Below, piece after piece: positions 7,219-16,663 of a stretch of 34,671 nucleotides of DNA (its first letter is position 1; every line of letters starts with the position of its first letter). This DNA is from Nitrospira sp. (lineage in GTDB: Bacteria > Nitrospirota > Nitrospiria > Nitrospirales > Nitrospiraceae): assembly GCA_018242765.1 (NCBI GenBank), contig JAFEBH010000006.1, positions 1 to 34,671 of the forward strand, in the 5' to 3' direction. The translations under genes and the position numbers were made by a program. Under the pieces are notes generated by a model that ran no database searches, was not told the DNA's origin, and saw nothing but the letters and a program-made list of their open reading frames with translations.

Positions 7219-8373
7219 TTGAAGGCACATATCGCAATGTTGTGGGTGTTGGTCGCAATTGGATTAGCCGGCTGTAAACAGGAAGCCGGGTCAATGCCGG
7301 CGCAGCCGGTGCCTCAGGTAGAAGTGGTCACGGTTCAGACTCAAATTATTCCTGATGAACCGGAGTTTATCGGTCGAGCGGAGGCCTCCCGTCCAGTTGA
7401 GATCCGGTCGCAAGTCACGGGAATTTTGAAGGCGGTGCTGTATCCTGAAGGCCGCGACGTGAAAAAGGGCGAGCAGCTGTATCAGATCGATCCGGTACCC
7501 TTCAAGGCGGCGGTTGCCAGTGCCAAGGCCAAGATCGCACAGGCAGAGGCGCGGGTCGTCCAGGCCCGGCAGGATTTGGCCCGGGTGAAGCCGTTGTTGG
7601 CCGACCAGGCCGTGAGCCAAAAAGATGTCGATGATGCGATTGCTCAAGAGTTGTCGGCAAATGCGGCGCTGCAAGGGGCGCAGGCCGACCTCATCAAGGC
7701 TCAGTTCGATCTGGACAACACGCTTATTACGGCTCCGATCAGCGGCATCATTGAACGCAGCCGATACTATGAAGGACGGTTGGTCTCGGCTCAAACCGAT
7801 TTACTGACCACGATCCATCGGGTCGATCCCATGTACGTGGTGGTGAACGTGCCGGAGACGTTCATCCTGAAACGTCGACGGGACATTGAAGCGAAGCGAA
7901 TTACCCATCCGGGCGACTATCAATTGCGAGGACGGCTCACACTTATGGATGGGACCGCCTATCCTCAGGAAGGCGTCCTCGATCTCTTGGAGCCGGGGTT
8001 GCGGACGGAAACCAGCACACGCCAAACGCGTATCACGTTTCCGAATCCCAACCGGATCATTCTGCCGGGGCAATTTGTGAAGGTCCGATTCACCGGCGAT
8101 ACGAAAACGAACGCAGTCCTCATCCCGCAACGATCGGTCTTGCAGGGCCCGCAGGGTCCGTTTGTCTTTGTGGTGAACCGTGAGGAAAAGGTCGAGATTC
8201 GAGACGTCGTCGCAGCGGATTGGAAAGGAGATCAGTGGCTCATCGATCACGGCTTGAATGCCGGCGATCGAGTCGTTGTCAATGGGATCATGCAGATCGG
8301 CCCTGGGGCACCAGTGAATGCGGTGCCTTGGATTGCCGCCAATGCGGAGTCTACCCCCGCTCGTCCTCAGTAA
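7219..8373 (+). CDS. RND efflux periplasmic adaptor (AcrA/MexA-like)
   Basis: A 384-residue membrane-fusion protein with a lipoprotein signal and lipobox LAGC (Cys19). The TTG at 7219 is the apparent start; an ATG at 7237 is an alternative. Domains in order are barrel-sandwich half 1 (about 55-95, with ILKAVLYPEGRDVKKG), alpha-hairpin (about 95-170), barrel-sandwich half 2 (ITAPISGIIERSRYYEGRLV), beta-barrel, and membrane-proximal domain ending near 370. It links the RND pump encoded 10 bases downstream to the outer-membrane factor. The substrate is not predictable. It is transcribed with the STAS gene, judging from the short spacing. Confidence 0.93.
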   Translation: MKAHIAMLWVLVAIGLAGCKQEAGSMPAQPVPQVEVVTVQTQIIPDEPEFIGRAEASRPVEIRSQVTGILKAVLYPEGRDVKKGEQLYQIDPVPFKAAVASAKAKIAQAEARVVQARQDLARVKPLLADQAVSQKDVDDAIAQELSANAALQGAQADLIKAQFDLDNTLITAPISGIIERSRYYEGRLVSAQTDLLTTIHRVDPMYVVVNVPETFILKRRRDIEAKRITHPGDYQLRGRLTLMDGTAYPQEGVLDLLEPGLRTETSTRQTRITFPNPNRIILPGQFVKVRFTGDTKTNAVLIPQRSVLQGPQGPFVFVVNREEKVEIRDVVAADWKGDQWLIDHGLNAGDRVVVNGIMQIGPGAPVNAVPWIAANAESTPARPQ

Positions 8374-8382
8374 GGATCAACA

Positions 8383-11300
8383 GTGATTTCACATACATTT
8401 ATTGACCGGCCGATTTTTGCTTCAGTGGTGTCGATCGTTGTGGTCGTGATGGGACTGCTGGCCATGCAGTTCCTGCCGATCGCGCAGTTCCCGGAAATCA
8501 CTCCGCCGGTGGTCCAGATCGATGCGGACTATCCCGGCGCCAGCGCCGAAGTCGCGGCGGAAGCCGTCGCGCGTCCGATCGAGGTGACACTGCCGGGTAT
8601 CGACAATCTGCTGTACTACGAATCGACCAGCAGCAACGACGGACATGTCACGATCAAGTTGACGTTCGAAATCGGAACGAATCCAGACATTGCACAAGTT
8701 CAGACGCAAAATCGGGAGAAACTCGCTGAACCACAGCTGCCTCCGGAAGTCGTCCGACAGGGCATCTCGGTCAAAAAGATGTCCCCCGACCTTGTATTGG
8801 TGGTGGCGCTCAAGTCGACCGACCCTCGGCACGATGCCGTCTTTCTCTCCAACTATGCCACGCTTCGGATCGTCGATGACCTGAAGCGCGTCAAGGGTGT
8901 CGGGGATGCGCTGGTGTTTGGTCAGCAAAATTACAGCATGCGGATCATCCTTAACCCGCTGCTGATGGCCAAACTGGATCTCACTCCGAGTGACATCACG
9001 GCCATCATCCGTGAGCAGAATCGCGATTATCCAGCGGGGACGATCGGGCGTGAACCCGCTCCAAAGGGGACGGAGCTGACGATCCCCATCATCACCAAGG
9101 GTCGCTTGACCGAGGTCAAGGATTTTGAAGAGCTGATTGTACGGGCCCTTCCCGATGGTTCGACAGTGCGTCTCAAGGACGTTGCCCGCATTGAATTGGG
9201 GGCTCAGGCCTATGGTCTCGAAGGGCGATGGAACAGCAAACCGACGACCTTCATTCTGACGTTCTTATCACCCGGCGCGAACGCGCTTGATACCGTACGT
9301 CGTACGCGGGCTCAGATGGATGAACTCGCCAAGAATTTTCCAGCCAGCGTGTCATATGACACGCCGTATGACACCACGCGGTTTATTGAGATTTCTATCA
9401 AAGAAGTGGTCAAGACGCTGCTGGAAGCGATGGTGCTGGTTGTCTTCGTCGTGTATCTGTTTCTCCAGACCTGGCGTGCCACTATTATTCCCACCGTTGC
9501 CGTTCCCGTCTCGCTGATCGGAACGTTCATCGGCCTCTATGCCCTTGGTTTCTCCATCAATACGATCACCCTCTTCGGGATGGTGCTGGCCATTGGGATC
9601 GTCGTGGACGACGCCATCGTGGTGGTGGAGAACGTCGAGCGACATATGCGCGAGGATCGTCTCTCCGCGAAGGAGGCGGCCAAGCGGGCGATGAACGAAG
9701 TGACTGAGCCGATCATTGCCATTGTGTTGGTTCTCGTATCCGTCTTTGCTCCAGTCGGATTTATCGGCGGGATTACGGGGGCTCTCTATAAACAGTTCGC
9801 TGCGACGATCGCAATCTCCGTGACGGTTTCGGGGTTTGTCGCCCTGACTCTGAGTCCGGCGCTCTGCGGGGTGGTTCTGACGATTCATCAGGGCAGACGG
9901 AGTGGGTTTTGGGAATGGTTCGATCGCCAGTTCGGTCGGACACAACGGGGCTATACGCGTATCACGTCTGCGCTGCTTGTCAGGCCGATTCGTGTCATGG
10001 CGGTCTTCGTCCTCTTATTGGTTGCATCTATCGGACTCTTCGAGAAGTTGCCGAAAAGTTTTCTGCCCGAGGAAGACCAAGGGTACTTCATCGTGATCGC
10101 GCAACTCCCTGATGGGGCATCCAAACAGCGGACGGTCGCGGTACTCGAACGAGTCGAGCGATTTTTCCAGGCCATTCCGGCGGTCCATTCCACCGATGCG
10201 CTGACCGGGCAGAATTTCGTGTTCGGTACGAGAGGGCCCAATTCGGCGACCATGTTTGTCCCGTTACAACTATGGGATGAACGGCCTGAGCCTCAATACC
10301 ATGCGAAGGCGTTGGTCGGTGCGGCGTACGGAGAGTTTGCCAAGATTCCGGAAGCTCTACTCTTGGCATTCAATGCACCGGCTATTCGTGGAGTCGGTGC
10401 CGTCGGCGGTTTCTCTGCTCAACTCCAAGATCCGAGCAGCGGCGACTTCAAAAAATTCGCCATGGTGGCGCAGCAATTCGTCGAGCGCGCACAGAAAGAG
10501 CCGGCGATCGGACGGGTCGGAACCAATTTCCGCGTCTCCTCACCGAGACTCTATGCCAATGTGAATCGGGAGCGAGCGAAAGCGCTGGGCGTGCCGATTT
10601 CGGATATTTTTGATACGCTCCAGGCATATTTCGGAAACTTTTACATCAATGACTTCGTCAAGTTCGGTCGCGTCTATCATGTGCAAACCGAAGCTGATGC
10701 TGAGTTTCGTGCGACACCGCAAAACCTGTCGAACATCTATGTGAGAGCCGTGAACGCACGGGGGATCAACATGATTCCGCTCGATACGCTTGTGACGGCG
10801 GAGTACCAGAGCGGACCGGACCCGGTGAACCACTTCAATGGGTACAACACAGCGTTGCTCCTGGGTGCGGCCGCACCGGGGTTCAGCTCAGGGCAAGCGT
10901 TGGAAGCCCTGGACCGAGTGGCGAAAGAGGTGCTGGTCCCTCAGGGCTATGCCATCGATTGGAGCAACATTTCCTTCCAAGAGCGACGAGTCGGGGGGCA
11001 ATCCAATCAGGTCTTTGTCATCGGATTGTTGATGGTCTTTCTAGTCTTGGCGGCCCAGTTCGAGAGTTGGGTCGTGCCGTTTGCGGTGATTTTGGCCGTT
11101 CCATTCGGGATCTTCGGTGCGTTGACGGCCGTGTGGCTTCGAGGGTTTGAGAACGATCTCTACTTCCAGATCGGGCTGGTGACATTGATCGGCTTATCGG
11201 CGAAGAATGCGATCTTGATCGTCGAGTTTGCCAATACCCGATACGAGGCAGGGCGGCCCTTGATTGAGGCAGTCGTCGAAGCGGCACGGTTACGCTTTCG

Positions 11301-11553
11301 ACCGATTATCATGACCTCAATGGCGTTCATTTTTGGTATGTTTCCACTGGTCATCGCCAGTGGTGCGGGAGCGGCAAGCCGTCAGTCGATAGGCACCGGT
11401 GTACTGGGTGGGATGTTGGGAGCGACGTTCTTGGCCATCTTTTTTGTTCCCCTTTTCTATGTCTTGATTCGTAAGTGGACTCAAGGTAGAGCTCATGCAG
11501 GTGTCGTGGCGACTCGGCTTACTGAGTCACCGTCACCAGAGGGGAAGGCCTAA
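8383..11553 (+). CDS. RND multidrug efflux pump, HAE1 family (AcrB/MexB-like)
   Basis: A 1056-residue inner-membrane proton antiporter starting at a GTG with the typical FIDRPIFA N-terminus. It is full length for the HAE1 family, with twelve membrane helices in two halves and two large periplasmic loops. The proton-relay pair Asp409-Asp410 lies in GIVVDDAIVVVENVERHM of helix 4. The matching Lys lies in the GLSAKNAIL segment of helix 10. It takes amphiphilic compounds from the periplasm and passes them through the adaptor and outer-membrane factor encoded beside it. Gene order adaptor-pump-outer-membrane factor is that of MexAB-OprM type operons. No local repressor gene is seen; the STAS gene is the only candidate regulator in the operon. 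Confidence 0.96.
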   Translation: MISHTFIDRPIFASVVSIVVVVMGLLAMQFLPIAQFPEITPPVVQIDADYPGASAEVAAEAVARPIEVTLPGIDNLLYYESTSSNDGHVTIKLTFEIGTNPDIAQVQTQNREKLAEPQLPPEVVRQGISVKKMSPDLVLVVALKSTDPRHDAVFLSNYATLRIVDDLKRVKGVGDALVFGQQNYSMRIILNPLLMAKLDLTPSDITAIIREQNRDYPAGTIGREPAPKGTELTIPIITKGRLTEVKDFEELIVRALPDGSTVRLKDVARIELGAQAYGLEGRWNSKPTTFILTFLSPGANALDTVRRTRAQMDELAKNFPASVSYDTPYDTTRFIEISIKEVVKTLLEAMVLVVFVVYLFLQTWRATIIPTVAVPVSLIGTFIGLYALGFSINTITLFGMVLAIGIVVDDAIVVVENVERHMREDRLSAKEAAKRAMNEVTEPIIAIVLVLVSVFAPVGFIGGITGALYKQFAATIAISVTVSGFVALTLSPALCGVVLTIHQGRRSGFWEWFDRQFGRTQRGYTRITSALLVRPIRVMAVFVLLLVASIGLFEKLPKSFLPEEDQGYFIVIAQLPDGASKQRTVAVLERVERFFQAIPAVHSTDALTGQNFVFGTRGPNSATMFVPLQLWDERPEPQYHAKALVGAAYGEFAKIPEALLLAFNAPAIRGVGAVGGFSAQLQDPSSGDFKKFAMVAQQFVERAQKEPAIGRVGTNFRVSSPRLYANVNRERAKALGVPISDIFDTLQAYFGNFYINDFVKFGRVYHVQTEADAEFRATPQNLSNIYVRAVNARGINMIPLDTLVTAEYQSGPDPVNHFNGYNTALLLGAAAPGFSSGQALEALDRVAKEVLVPQGYAIDWSNISFQERRVGGQSNQVFVIGLLMVFLVLAAQFESWVVPFAVILAVPFGIFGALTAVWLRGFENDLYFQIGLVTLIGLSAKNAILIVEFANTRYEAGRPLIEAVVEAARLRFRPIIMTSMAFIFGMFPLVIASGAGAASRQSIGTGVLGGMLGATFLAIFFVPLFYVLIRKWTQGRAHAGVVATRLTESPSPEGKA

Positions 11554-11554
11554 C

Positions 11555-12964
11555 GTGCGTAAAATTGCGATCATCGTACTGTCATTGCTGCTTCTATCCT
11601 GTTCACTGGGGCCGGATTACAAGCGGCCACCGGCTGATGGAGAGGACCGCTTCCGAATGGCTGATGGTTCTTCTGAACTGCCGTCCTTGGCAAACTTACC
11701 CTGGTGGGATCTCCTCCGCGATGACCAGCTTCAGCAACTCATTCGTACGGCGCTCGCCGAAAATAGGGATCTTCAGCGGGCCGTCGCAACGGTCGAAGAG
11801 TTTCGAGCCAGGGCGCTCGTTGCACGATCGGACTATCTTCCTGGTATCTCGCTTTCGTCCAGTCTACCGGCCGGCCGCAAGGCGAACTTTCTTTTTCCTG
11901 GGTTTGCCAGTCCGTTCAACTATTACCTGTTAGGTAACCTGGCGTGGGAAGTCGATCTGTGGGGGCGGGTGCGGCGAACAAATGAAGCCGCACGAGCGGA
12001 TCTCTTGTCCAAGGAGGAGAACCGGCGTGCCGTCACGATTCAGCTGGTCAGTGCTGTTGCGGAAGCGTACTTTAATCTGCTCCAGTTCGATCTCCAGCTC
12101 GATGTTGCGAAACGGACCTTGCAGTCTTGGGAAGAATCGGTGCGCATCGCGCAGGCTCGATTGCGCCAGGGAATGACCTCAAAGCTCGATGCAGACCAGT
12201 TTGAGGCGGAGCGTGCGAATGCTGCGGCTCGTACAGCGGAGCTTGAACGGCAAATGATCCAAGCGGAGAATCACCTGAGTGTCTTGCTGGGACGTAAGCC
12301 CTTTAGCATCGCTCGTGGCCGTTCATTGGATGAACAGATTGTACCTCCCACGGTTCCTGCTGGTCTGCCTTCCGAATTACTGCAGAGGCGGCCGGATATC
12401 TTGGTCGCCGAGCAACAGCTCGCAGCGGCCACGGCTCGTATCGGTGCCGCGAAAGCCGATCGATTTCCCAAAGTCACGCTGACCGGCTTACTGGGGGTGG
12501 CGCATCCCTCGCTCTCGTTGCTGTTTACCGATCCCTCTTCCTTCGGTGTGTTCAGCGCTGCGATCGCGACTCCATTGCTCAACGCACAAGTGTTGGGCTT
12601 TCAACAGGAAGCCGTCGAGGCGCAAAGCAAGCAAGCCCTGGCGCAATACCAACAAACCATCTTGACGGCCTTTCGCGAGGTGGAAGATGCCCTGGTCGCC
12701 GTGCGTACGGCTCGTGTACAGGGTGAGGCGCAGCAACAACAGGTTGCCGCGTTACAGTCTGCCCTCAAGCTGGCGGAATTGCGGTACAAGGGAGGGCTGG
12801 CGAATTATCTGGATGTGTTGGTTGCGCGTCGAAATCTCTTTGAATCAGAGCTGGCCTTGACGAGTACACGCCGGTTACTATTGGCGTCGACCGTTCAGCT
12901 GTATAAAGCGCTTGGCGGCGGGTGGAATCCTGAGAAGCCTGCAGGCGATGGGCCCAAAGGGTAG
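11555..12964 (+). CDS. RND outer-membrane factor, NodT family lipoprotein
   Basis: A 469-residue OprM/NodT-type protein. The GTG at 11555 lies directly after the pump stop and yields a lipoprotein signal with lipobox LLSC (Cys16), then the family hallmark LGPDYKRP. Two tandem TolC-type repeats of coiled coil and beta hairpin follow: WEVDLWGRVRR in the first, and GLPSELLQRRPDI at the start of the second. The trimer forms the outer-membrane channel of the RND pump. The longer open frame starting at 11495 overlaps the pump gene and is not used. Confidence 0.95.
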   Translation: MRKIAIIVLSLLLLSCSLGPDYKRPPADGEDRFRMADGSSELPSLANLPWWDLLRDDQLQQLIRTALAENRDLQRAVATVEEFRARALVARSDYLPGISLSSSLPAGRKANFLFPGFASPFNYYLLGNLAWEVDLWGRVRRTNEAARADLLSKEENRRAVTIQLVSAVAEAYFNLLQFDLQLDVAKRTLQSWEESVRIAQARLRQGMTSKLDADQFEAERANAAARTAELERQMIQAENHLSVLLGRKPFSIARGRSLDEQIVPPTVPAGLPSELLQRRPDILVAEQQLAAATARIGAAKADRFPKVTLTGLLGVAHPSLSLLFTDPSSFGVFSAAIATPLLNAQVLGFQQEAVEAQSKQALAQYQQTILTAFREVEDALVAVRTARVQGEAQQQQVAALQSALKLAELRYKGGLANYLDVLVARRNLFESELALTSTRRLLLASTVQLYKALGGGWNPEKPAGDGPKG

Positions 12965-12966
12965 TA

Positions 12967-13560
12967 TTGGTGGATCAGCAGGACCTCAATCAACTGCCTA
13001 TTCATGAGTTGCTGGCCCGTCGGTGGAGTCCTCGTGCGTTTGATGAACGCCCTGTCGACATCAGTCTCTTGCGAATTCTGTTTGAAGCGGCTCGATGGGC
13101 CCCTTCGTCGAATAATGAACAGCCGTGGCGATTTATCGTGGCCACGAAGAACCAGGAAGCTGATTGGACGAGGCTCTTCGATTGTTTGATGGAAGGGAAT
13201 CGTCGGTGGGCGTTTCGTGCGCCGGTCCTCATGCTTTCCATCGCCAGGATGCATTTTGAGGAAAGCGGACGACCGAATCGGCATGCCTTCCACGATACCG
13301 GATTGGCGACGCAGAACCTTGTTCTCCAAGCGGCGGTCCATGGATTGATGGCACGACAAATGGCCGGCTTTGATGTGGAAAAAACACGAACCGATTTACA
13401 GATTCCTTCCGGCTATGAGCCGGTCGCCATCATCGCGATCGGCTATCCCGGGGACCCGGATGTTCTGCCTGAACGACTGCGTGAGCGGGAGCTCAAACCG
13501 AGGGATCGTCGTCCAATTGAAGAGTGGACGTTTTCCGGTCAATGGGGAGTCCCCTATTGA
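12967..13560 (+). CDS. Nitroreductase-family FMN oxidoreductase
   Basis: A 197-residue protein of the NfsA/FRP fold. It has the N-terminal RRWSPRAFDERPVD (FMN-phosphate-binding Arg and Ser), AARWAPSSNNEQPWRFIV (the conserved SxxNxQPW), and a C-terminal IAIGYPG segment. Such enzymes use NAD(P)H and FMN to reduce nitro groups or quinones; the physiological substrate is unknown. The start is TTG at 12967 or GTG at 12970, three to six bases after the outer-membrane factor gene, so it may be a last member of the efflux transcript. The dispersed repeat lies right after its stop. Confidence 0.9.
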   Translation: MVDQQDLNQLPIHELLARRWSPRAFDERPVDISLLRILFEAARWAPSSNNEQPWRFIVATKNQEADWTRLFDCLMEGNRRWAFRAPVLMLSIARMHFEESGRPNRHAFHDTGLATQNLVLQAAVHGLMARQMAGFDVEKTRTDLQIPSGYEPVAIIAIGYPGDPDVLPERLRERELKPRDRRPIEEWTFSGQWGVPY

Positions 13561-13570
13561 ACTTCAGTAT

Positions 13571-13707
13571 CCTGCCTGCCGGGCTGTTGACAAAGTCCGC
13601 CAGCGGCGTTCTCGCTTTGCTCAGAGGCTCAACATACGGCACAGCGTACGATTCGCCTCTTCGTTCCCTGCGGCCTTGCTGGACGGTCTTTCTGAACGGC
13701 CTGCAGG
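13571..13707 (+). repeat. Dispersed palindromic-ended repeat, copy 1
   Basis: A segment of about 137 bases just after the nitroreductase gene. Its two ends are inverted relative to each other (left CTGTTGACAAAGTCCGCC; right GGACGGTCTTTCTGAACGG). Internal blocks such as GAGGCTCAACATACG and CTGCGGCCTTGCTG are shared with copy 2, and GTTCTCGC with copy 3. It encodes no protein. It resembles a miniature inverted-repeat element or an extragenic palindrome family of the genome. Confidence 0.75.
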
Positions 13708-13811
13708 CGATTCGTTTCCATTGGTAATCTCGAAAGCCGTGCGTATTCAGCGTCGGGAACGGATTTGTCAACACACGGCTCGGTGCAATTGAACCCAGAG
13801 GAGTTGAGTTG

Positions 13812-14543
13812 ATGAAACCATTGAGTGGGAAAGTGGCGATTGTGACCGGTGCGTCCAGTGGAATCGGGCGTGCCATTGCGGAACGGTTAGCGGACGAGGG
13901 TGCAATCGTCATCGTGAACTATAACAAGAGCGAGGACAAAGCGAAGGAAGTGGTCACCTTAATTCAAGCCAAGGGTGGGAAAGCGCTTGCAACCCAGGCC
14001 GACATGAGCCAGGTTGCTGATGCGCGTCGTCTTGTGGTCGAAACGGTCAAGCAATTCAACCGGCTGGATATTTTGGTGAATAATGCCGGCAAGTTCATGC
14101 CTAAACCACTCGAGCAGACGACGGAGGAGGATTTCGAAAGCGTGATCGCGTTGAATGCGAAGGGGCCGTACTTTGCAATGCAGGAGGCAGCGCGGGTGCT
14201 CAAAGACGGCGGGCGGATCGTGAATATTTCTACCTGCGGAACGCATTTGAGCTTCCCAGGGGCGACGGTTTATCTTGGGAGCAAAGCGGCGCTGGAACAA
14301 TATACGAAAGGGCTTGCTCAGGAATTGGCTCCGAAAGGGGTCACTGTGAACACCGTGTCTCCTGGTTTTACGGAGACCGGCATGATGACCGAAGAATACC
14401 GACAGGTTGGCCTTCAATTGACACCCCTGAAGCGACTTGGCAGCCCAAACGATATTGCAGATGTGGTGGCGTTCATCGTCAGCGAAGAGGCACGCTGGTT
14501 GACTGGGCAGACGATACAGGCCGGTGGCGGCATCGCGATGTAG
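13812..14543 (+). CDS. Short-chain dehydrogenase/reductase (FabG-like)
   Basis: A 243-residue classical SDR. The ATG at 13812 has a GAGGAG ribosome site. Visible are the cofactor glycine motif TGASSGIGRA, NNAG, the catalytic Ser in NISTCG, and the YxxxK pair in YLGSK. The ETGMM and GQTIQAGGGIAM ending are those of 3-oxoacyl-ACP-reductase-like SDRs. An Asn after the second strand (NYNKSED) fits NADP(H) use. The substrate is unknown. A detoxifying carbonyl reductase is as likely as a fatty-acid enzyme, since no other fab genes are near. Repeat copies flank it on both sides. Confidence 0.9.
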   Translation: MKPLSGKVAIVTGASSGIGRAIAERLADEGAIVIVNYNKSEDKAKEVVTLIQAKGGKALATQADMSQVADARRLVVETVKQFNRLDILVNNAGKFMPKPLEQTTEEDFESVIALNAKGPYFAMQEAARVLKDGGRIVNISTCGTHLSFPGATVYLGSKAALEQYTKGLAQELAPKGVTVNTVSPGFTETGMMTEEYRQVGLQLTPLKRLGSPNDIADVVAFIVSEEARWLTGQTIQAGGGIAM

Positions 14544-14655
14544 CAGATGTTGAAACGGAGCGCCGGCGTCATTCTTGCGTCGCGTAGAGGCTCAACGTAT
14601 CGAAGCGTATGCCTCGTCTCCTCGCTTGCTGCGGCCGTGCTGACAACCAATTTAA
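14544..14655 (+). repeat. Dispersed palindromic-ended repeat, copy 2
   Basis: It starts directly at the stop of the SDR gene with CAGATGTTGAAACGGAG. It shares GAGGCTCAACGTAT and GCTGCGGCCGTGCTG with copy 1. The right end is degenerate. It separates the SDR gene from the NmrA-like gene. Confidence 0.7.
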
Positions 14656-14677
14656 ATCTCTACGGAGAGGAGGTTTT

Positions 14678-15628
14678 ATGGCTGAGAGAAAGATTCTTGC
14701 CGTCGTGGGCGCAACCGGGATGCAGGGCGGAGGACTTGTACGCGCGATCATCAATGATCCCGGGAGCGGCTTTATGGTTCGCGCGTTGACGAGAGACGTG
14801 ACCTCTGAGAAGGCCAAGGCTCTCGCCACGCTTGGTGCTGAAGTGGTGGCTGCCGACCTTGATGATGTCGCCAGCCTGAAGCGAGCGTTCGCGGGGGCGT
14901 ACGGCGTTTTTTGCCTGACCAATTTTTGGGAACATTTTTCTCCGGAAAGGGAATATGCGCAGGCGAAGAGTCAAGCGGAAGCGGCGAAAGAAACGGGCGT
15001 GCAACACGTCATGTGGTCGATGTTGGAAGATACACGCAACTGGGTGCCGCTGTCGGATACCCGTATGCCCACATTGATGGGCAAGTATAAAGTTCCTCAC
15101 TTTGACGTGAAGGGTGAAGTGGAACGTGAGTTTACCCGGTTGGGCCTTCCCGTGACTTTTCTGCTGACTTCATTTTATTGGGACAATTTGATCTTTTTCG
15201 GTATGGGACCAAAGAAAGGGCCTGACGGTACGCTCCTGTTCACGATGCCGATGGGGGATAAAAAGCTGCCGGGGATCGCGGTTGAGGATATCGGGAAATG
15301 CGCGTTGGGTATATTCAAGAAGGGCAAGGCGTATGTCGGCAAAACGATAGGAGTTGCCGGTGAGCACTTGACCGGTCAGGCAATGGCGACAGCCTTGTCC
15401 GGAGTCTTGGGGCAAACTGTTCGGTACAACGAGGTGACTCCGGAGCAGTATCGAGGGTTTGGTTTCCAGGGAGCAGAGGACCTCGGGAACATGTTTCAGT
15501 TCAAGCGCGATTTTAACGAGATGTTCTGTGGTTCTCGCGATGTGACGGTCGCTAAGGACTTGAATCCGGAACTTCAGACGTTCGAGACCTGGTTGTTGAA
15601 AAACAGGAACCGTATTCCACTGACCTAA
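14678..15628 (+). CDS. NmrA-like NAD(P)-binding protein
   Basis: A 316-residue atypical SDR. The start at 14678 follows GGAGAGGAGG and opens with the Rossmann motif GATGMQGGGLV (about residues 10-20). Residues near 80 (FCLTNFWEHFSPERE) and the GKYKVPHFDVKGEVE segment are typical of NmrA/HSCARG-type proteins, which bind NADP(H) and act as redox sensors or as reductases. The usual catalytic Tyr-x3-Lys is not obvious. It lies in a run of small redox genes, so a redox role is reasonable, but no substrate can be named. An upstream in-frame extension runs into repeat copy 2 and is not used. Confidence 0.85.
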   Translation: MAERKILAVVGATGMQGGGLVRAIINDPGSGFMVRALTRDVTSEKAKALATLGAEVVAADLDDVASLKRAFAGAYGVFCLTNFWEHFSPEREYAQAKSQAEAAKETGVQHVMWSMLEDTRNWVPLSDTRMPTLMGKYKVPHFDVKGEVEREFTRLGLPVTFLLTSFYWDNLIFFGMGPKKGPDGTLLFTMPMGDKKLPGIAVEDIGKCALGIFKKGKAYVGKTIGVAGEHLTGQAMATALSGVLGQTVRYNEVTPEQYRGFGFQGAEDLGNMFQFKRDFNEMFCGSRDVTVAKDLNPELQTFETWLLKNRNRIPLT

Positions 15629-15648
15629 GACCGATTACTGCAGGGAGG

Positions 15649-16035
15649 ATGATGACACGACAGCTTGTTTCAACAGGTGGGCCGTGGGAGGGAAAGATCG
15701 GATATTCGCGAGCGGTGCGGGTAGGCGCCCATATTTCGGTGTCTGGATCGACCGCGATGACCCCGTCCGGGCTGGTCGGCAAAGGAGATCCCTACGCACA
15801 GACCATTCAGACATTGAAGACGATCGAAGCGGCCTTGCAGCAGGCCGGTGCATCCTTAACGAACGTGGTACGAACCAGAATTTACATGGCGAACATCGAT
15901 CAATGGCAGGAGGTCGGACGGGCGCATGGAGACGTGTTTGGTACCATCAGACCTGCCACGACCATGGTCGAAGTGAAACGGTTGATCGATCCGGATATGC
16001 TCGTGGAAATTGAGGCGGATGCCATTATCGGGTAA
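15649..16035 (+). CDS. RidA/YjgF-family protein
   Basis: A 128-residue protein of the RidA/YER057c/UK114 fold. It has GYSRAVRVGAHISVSG near the start, the VRTRIYMANI strand with the conserved Arg, and the closing VEIEADAIIG that holds the conserved Glu. True RidA hydrolyses reactive enamine/imine intermediates released by PLP enzymes. Members with this longer GPWEGKIGYSRAV start are a subfamily whose substrates are less well known. The start overlaps GGAGG closely at 15643-15648, so an ATG at 15652 is also possible. Its end overlaps the glycosylase gene. Confidence 0.88.
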   Translation: MMTRQLVSTGGPWEGKIGYSRAVRVGAHISVSGSTAMTPSGLVGKGDPYAQTIQTLKTIEAALQQAGASLTNVVRTRIYMANIDQWQEVGRAHGDVFGTIRPATTMVEVKRLIDPDMLVEIEADAIIG

Positions 16036-16663
16036 CGAGCCCGCAGTCGTGCATCTGGCGGCAGTCGACCCGGTCATGCGCCGGCTGATGGAGGACATCG
16101 GCCTCTGCACGTTGAAACCGAACGTTCGTCGGTCGCCGTTTGAATCCCTCGCCCGTGCGATCGCCCACCAACAGCTTCATGGCAAGGCAGCCGAGAGCAT
16201 CCTCTCGCGATTCATGGCGCTCTTCCCTGGCCGGACGTTCCCTCGTCCCGACGACCTTCTCGCGATGAATCTGCGCTCGATGAGAGCGGTTGGGTTTTCA
16301 AGGTCGAAGGTCCTGGCGTTGCGTGATCTTGCAACGAAGACGCTCGATGGCACGGTGCCGACGAATCGCGTGATCCGGAAACTTGAGGATGACGAGATCG
16401 TCGAACGCCTGATCAAGGTGCGAGGGATTGGGCGCTGGACCGTCGAGATGCTGCTGATTTTCCAATTGGGCCGACCGGATGTGCTGCCGGTTGATGACTT
16501 CGGTATACGGAACGGATTTCGGATTGTGTATCGGCGCCGTTCAATACCGACCCCCGGACAGGTATTTCAGTATGGCGAACGGTGGAAGCCCTATCGTACA
16601 GTAGCATCCTGGTATCTCTGGCGAGCGGCGGATCGGGAAAAGCAGGCGAAGCAGGTCTTGTAA
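16010..16663 (+). CDS. alkA: DNA-3-methyladenine glycosylase II (AlkA-type)
   Basis: A 217-residue HhH-GPD base-excision glycosylase. It has the LARAIAHQQLHGKAAESI helix after the N-terminus, the hairpin KVRGIGRWTVEMLL (136-149), and the catalytic Asp in LPVDDFGIRNG (Asp163, with Asp162 beside it). It lacks the N-terminal domain of E. coli AlkA and is of the shorter yeast MAG1 type. It removes alkylated purines from DNA. Starts at 16010 and 16019 both overlap the RidA gene, which points to coupled translation. Its stop overlaps the following gene start (TAATG). Confidence 0.9.
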   Translation: MRRMPLSGNEPAVVHLAAVDPVMRRLMEDIGLCTLKPNVRRSPFESLARAIAHQQLHGKAAESILSRFMALFPGRTFPRPDDLLAMNLRSMRAVGFSRSKVLALRDLATKTLDGTVPTNRVIRKLEDDEIVERLIKVRGIGRWTVEMLLIFQLGRPDVLPVDDFGIRNGFRIVYRRRSIPTPGQVFQYGERWKPYRTVASWYLWRAADREKQAKQVL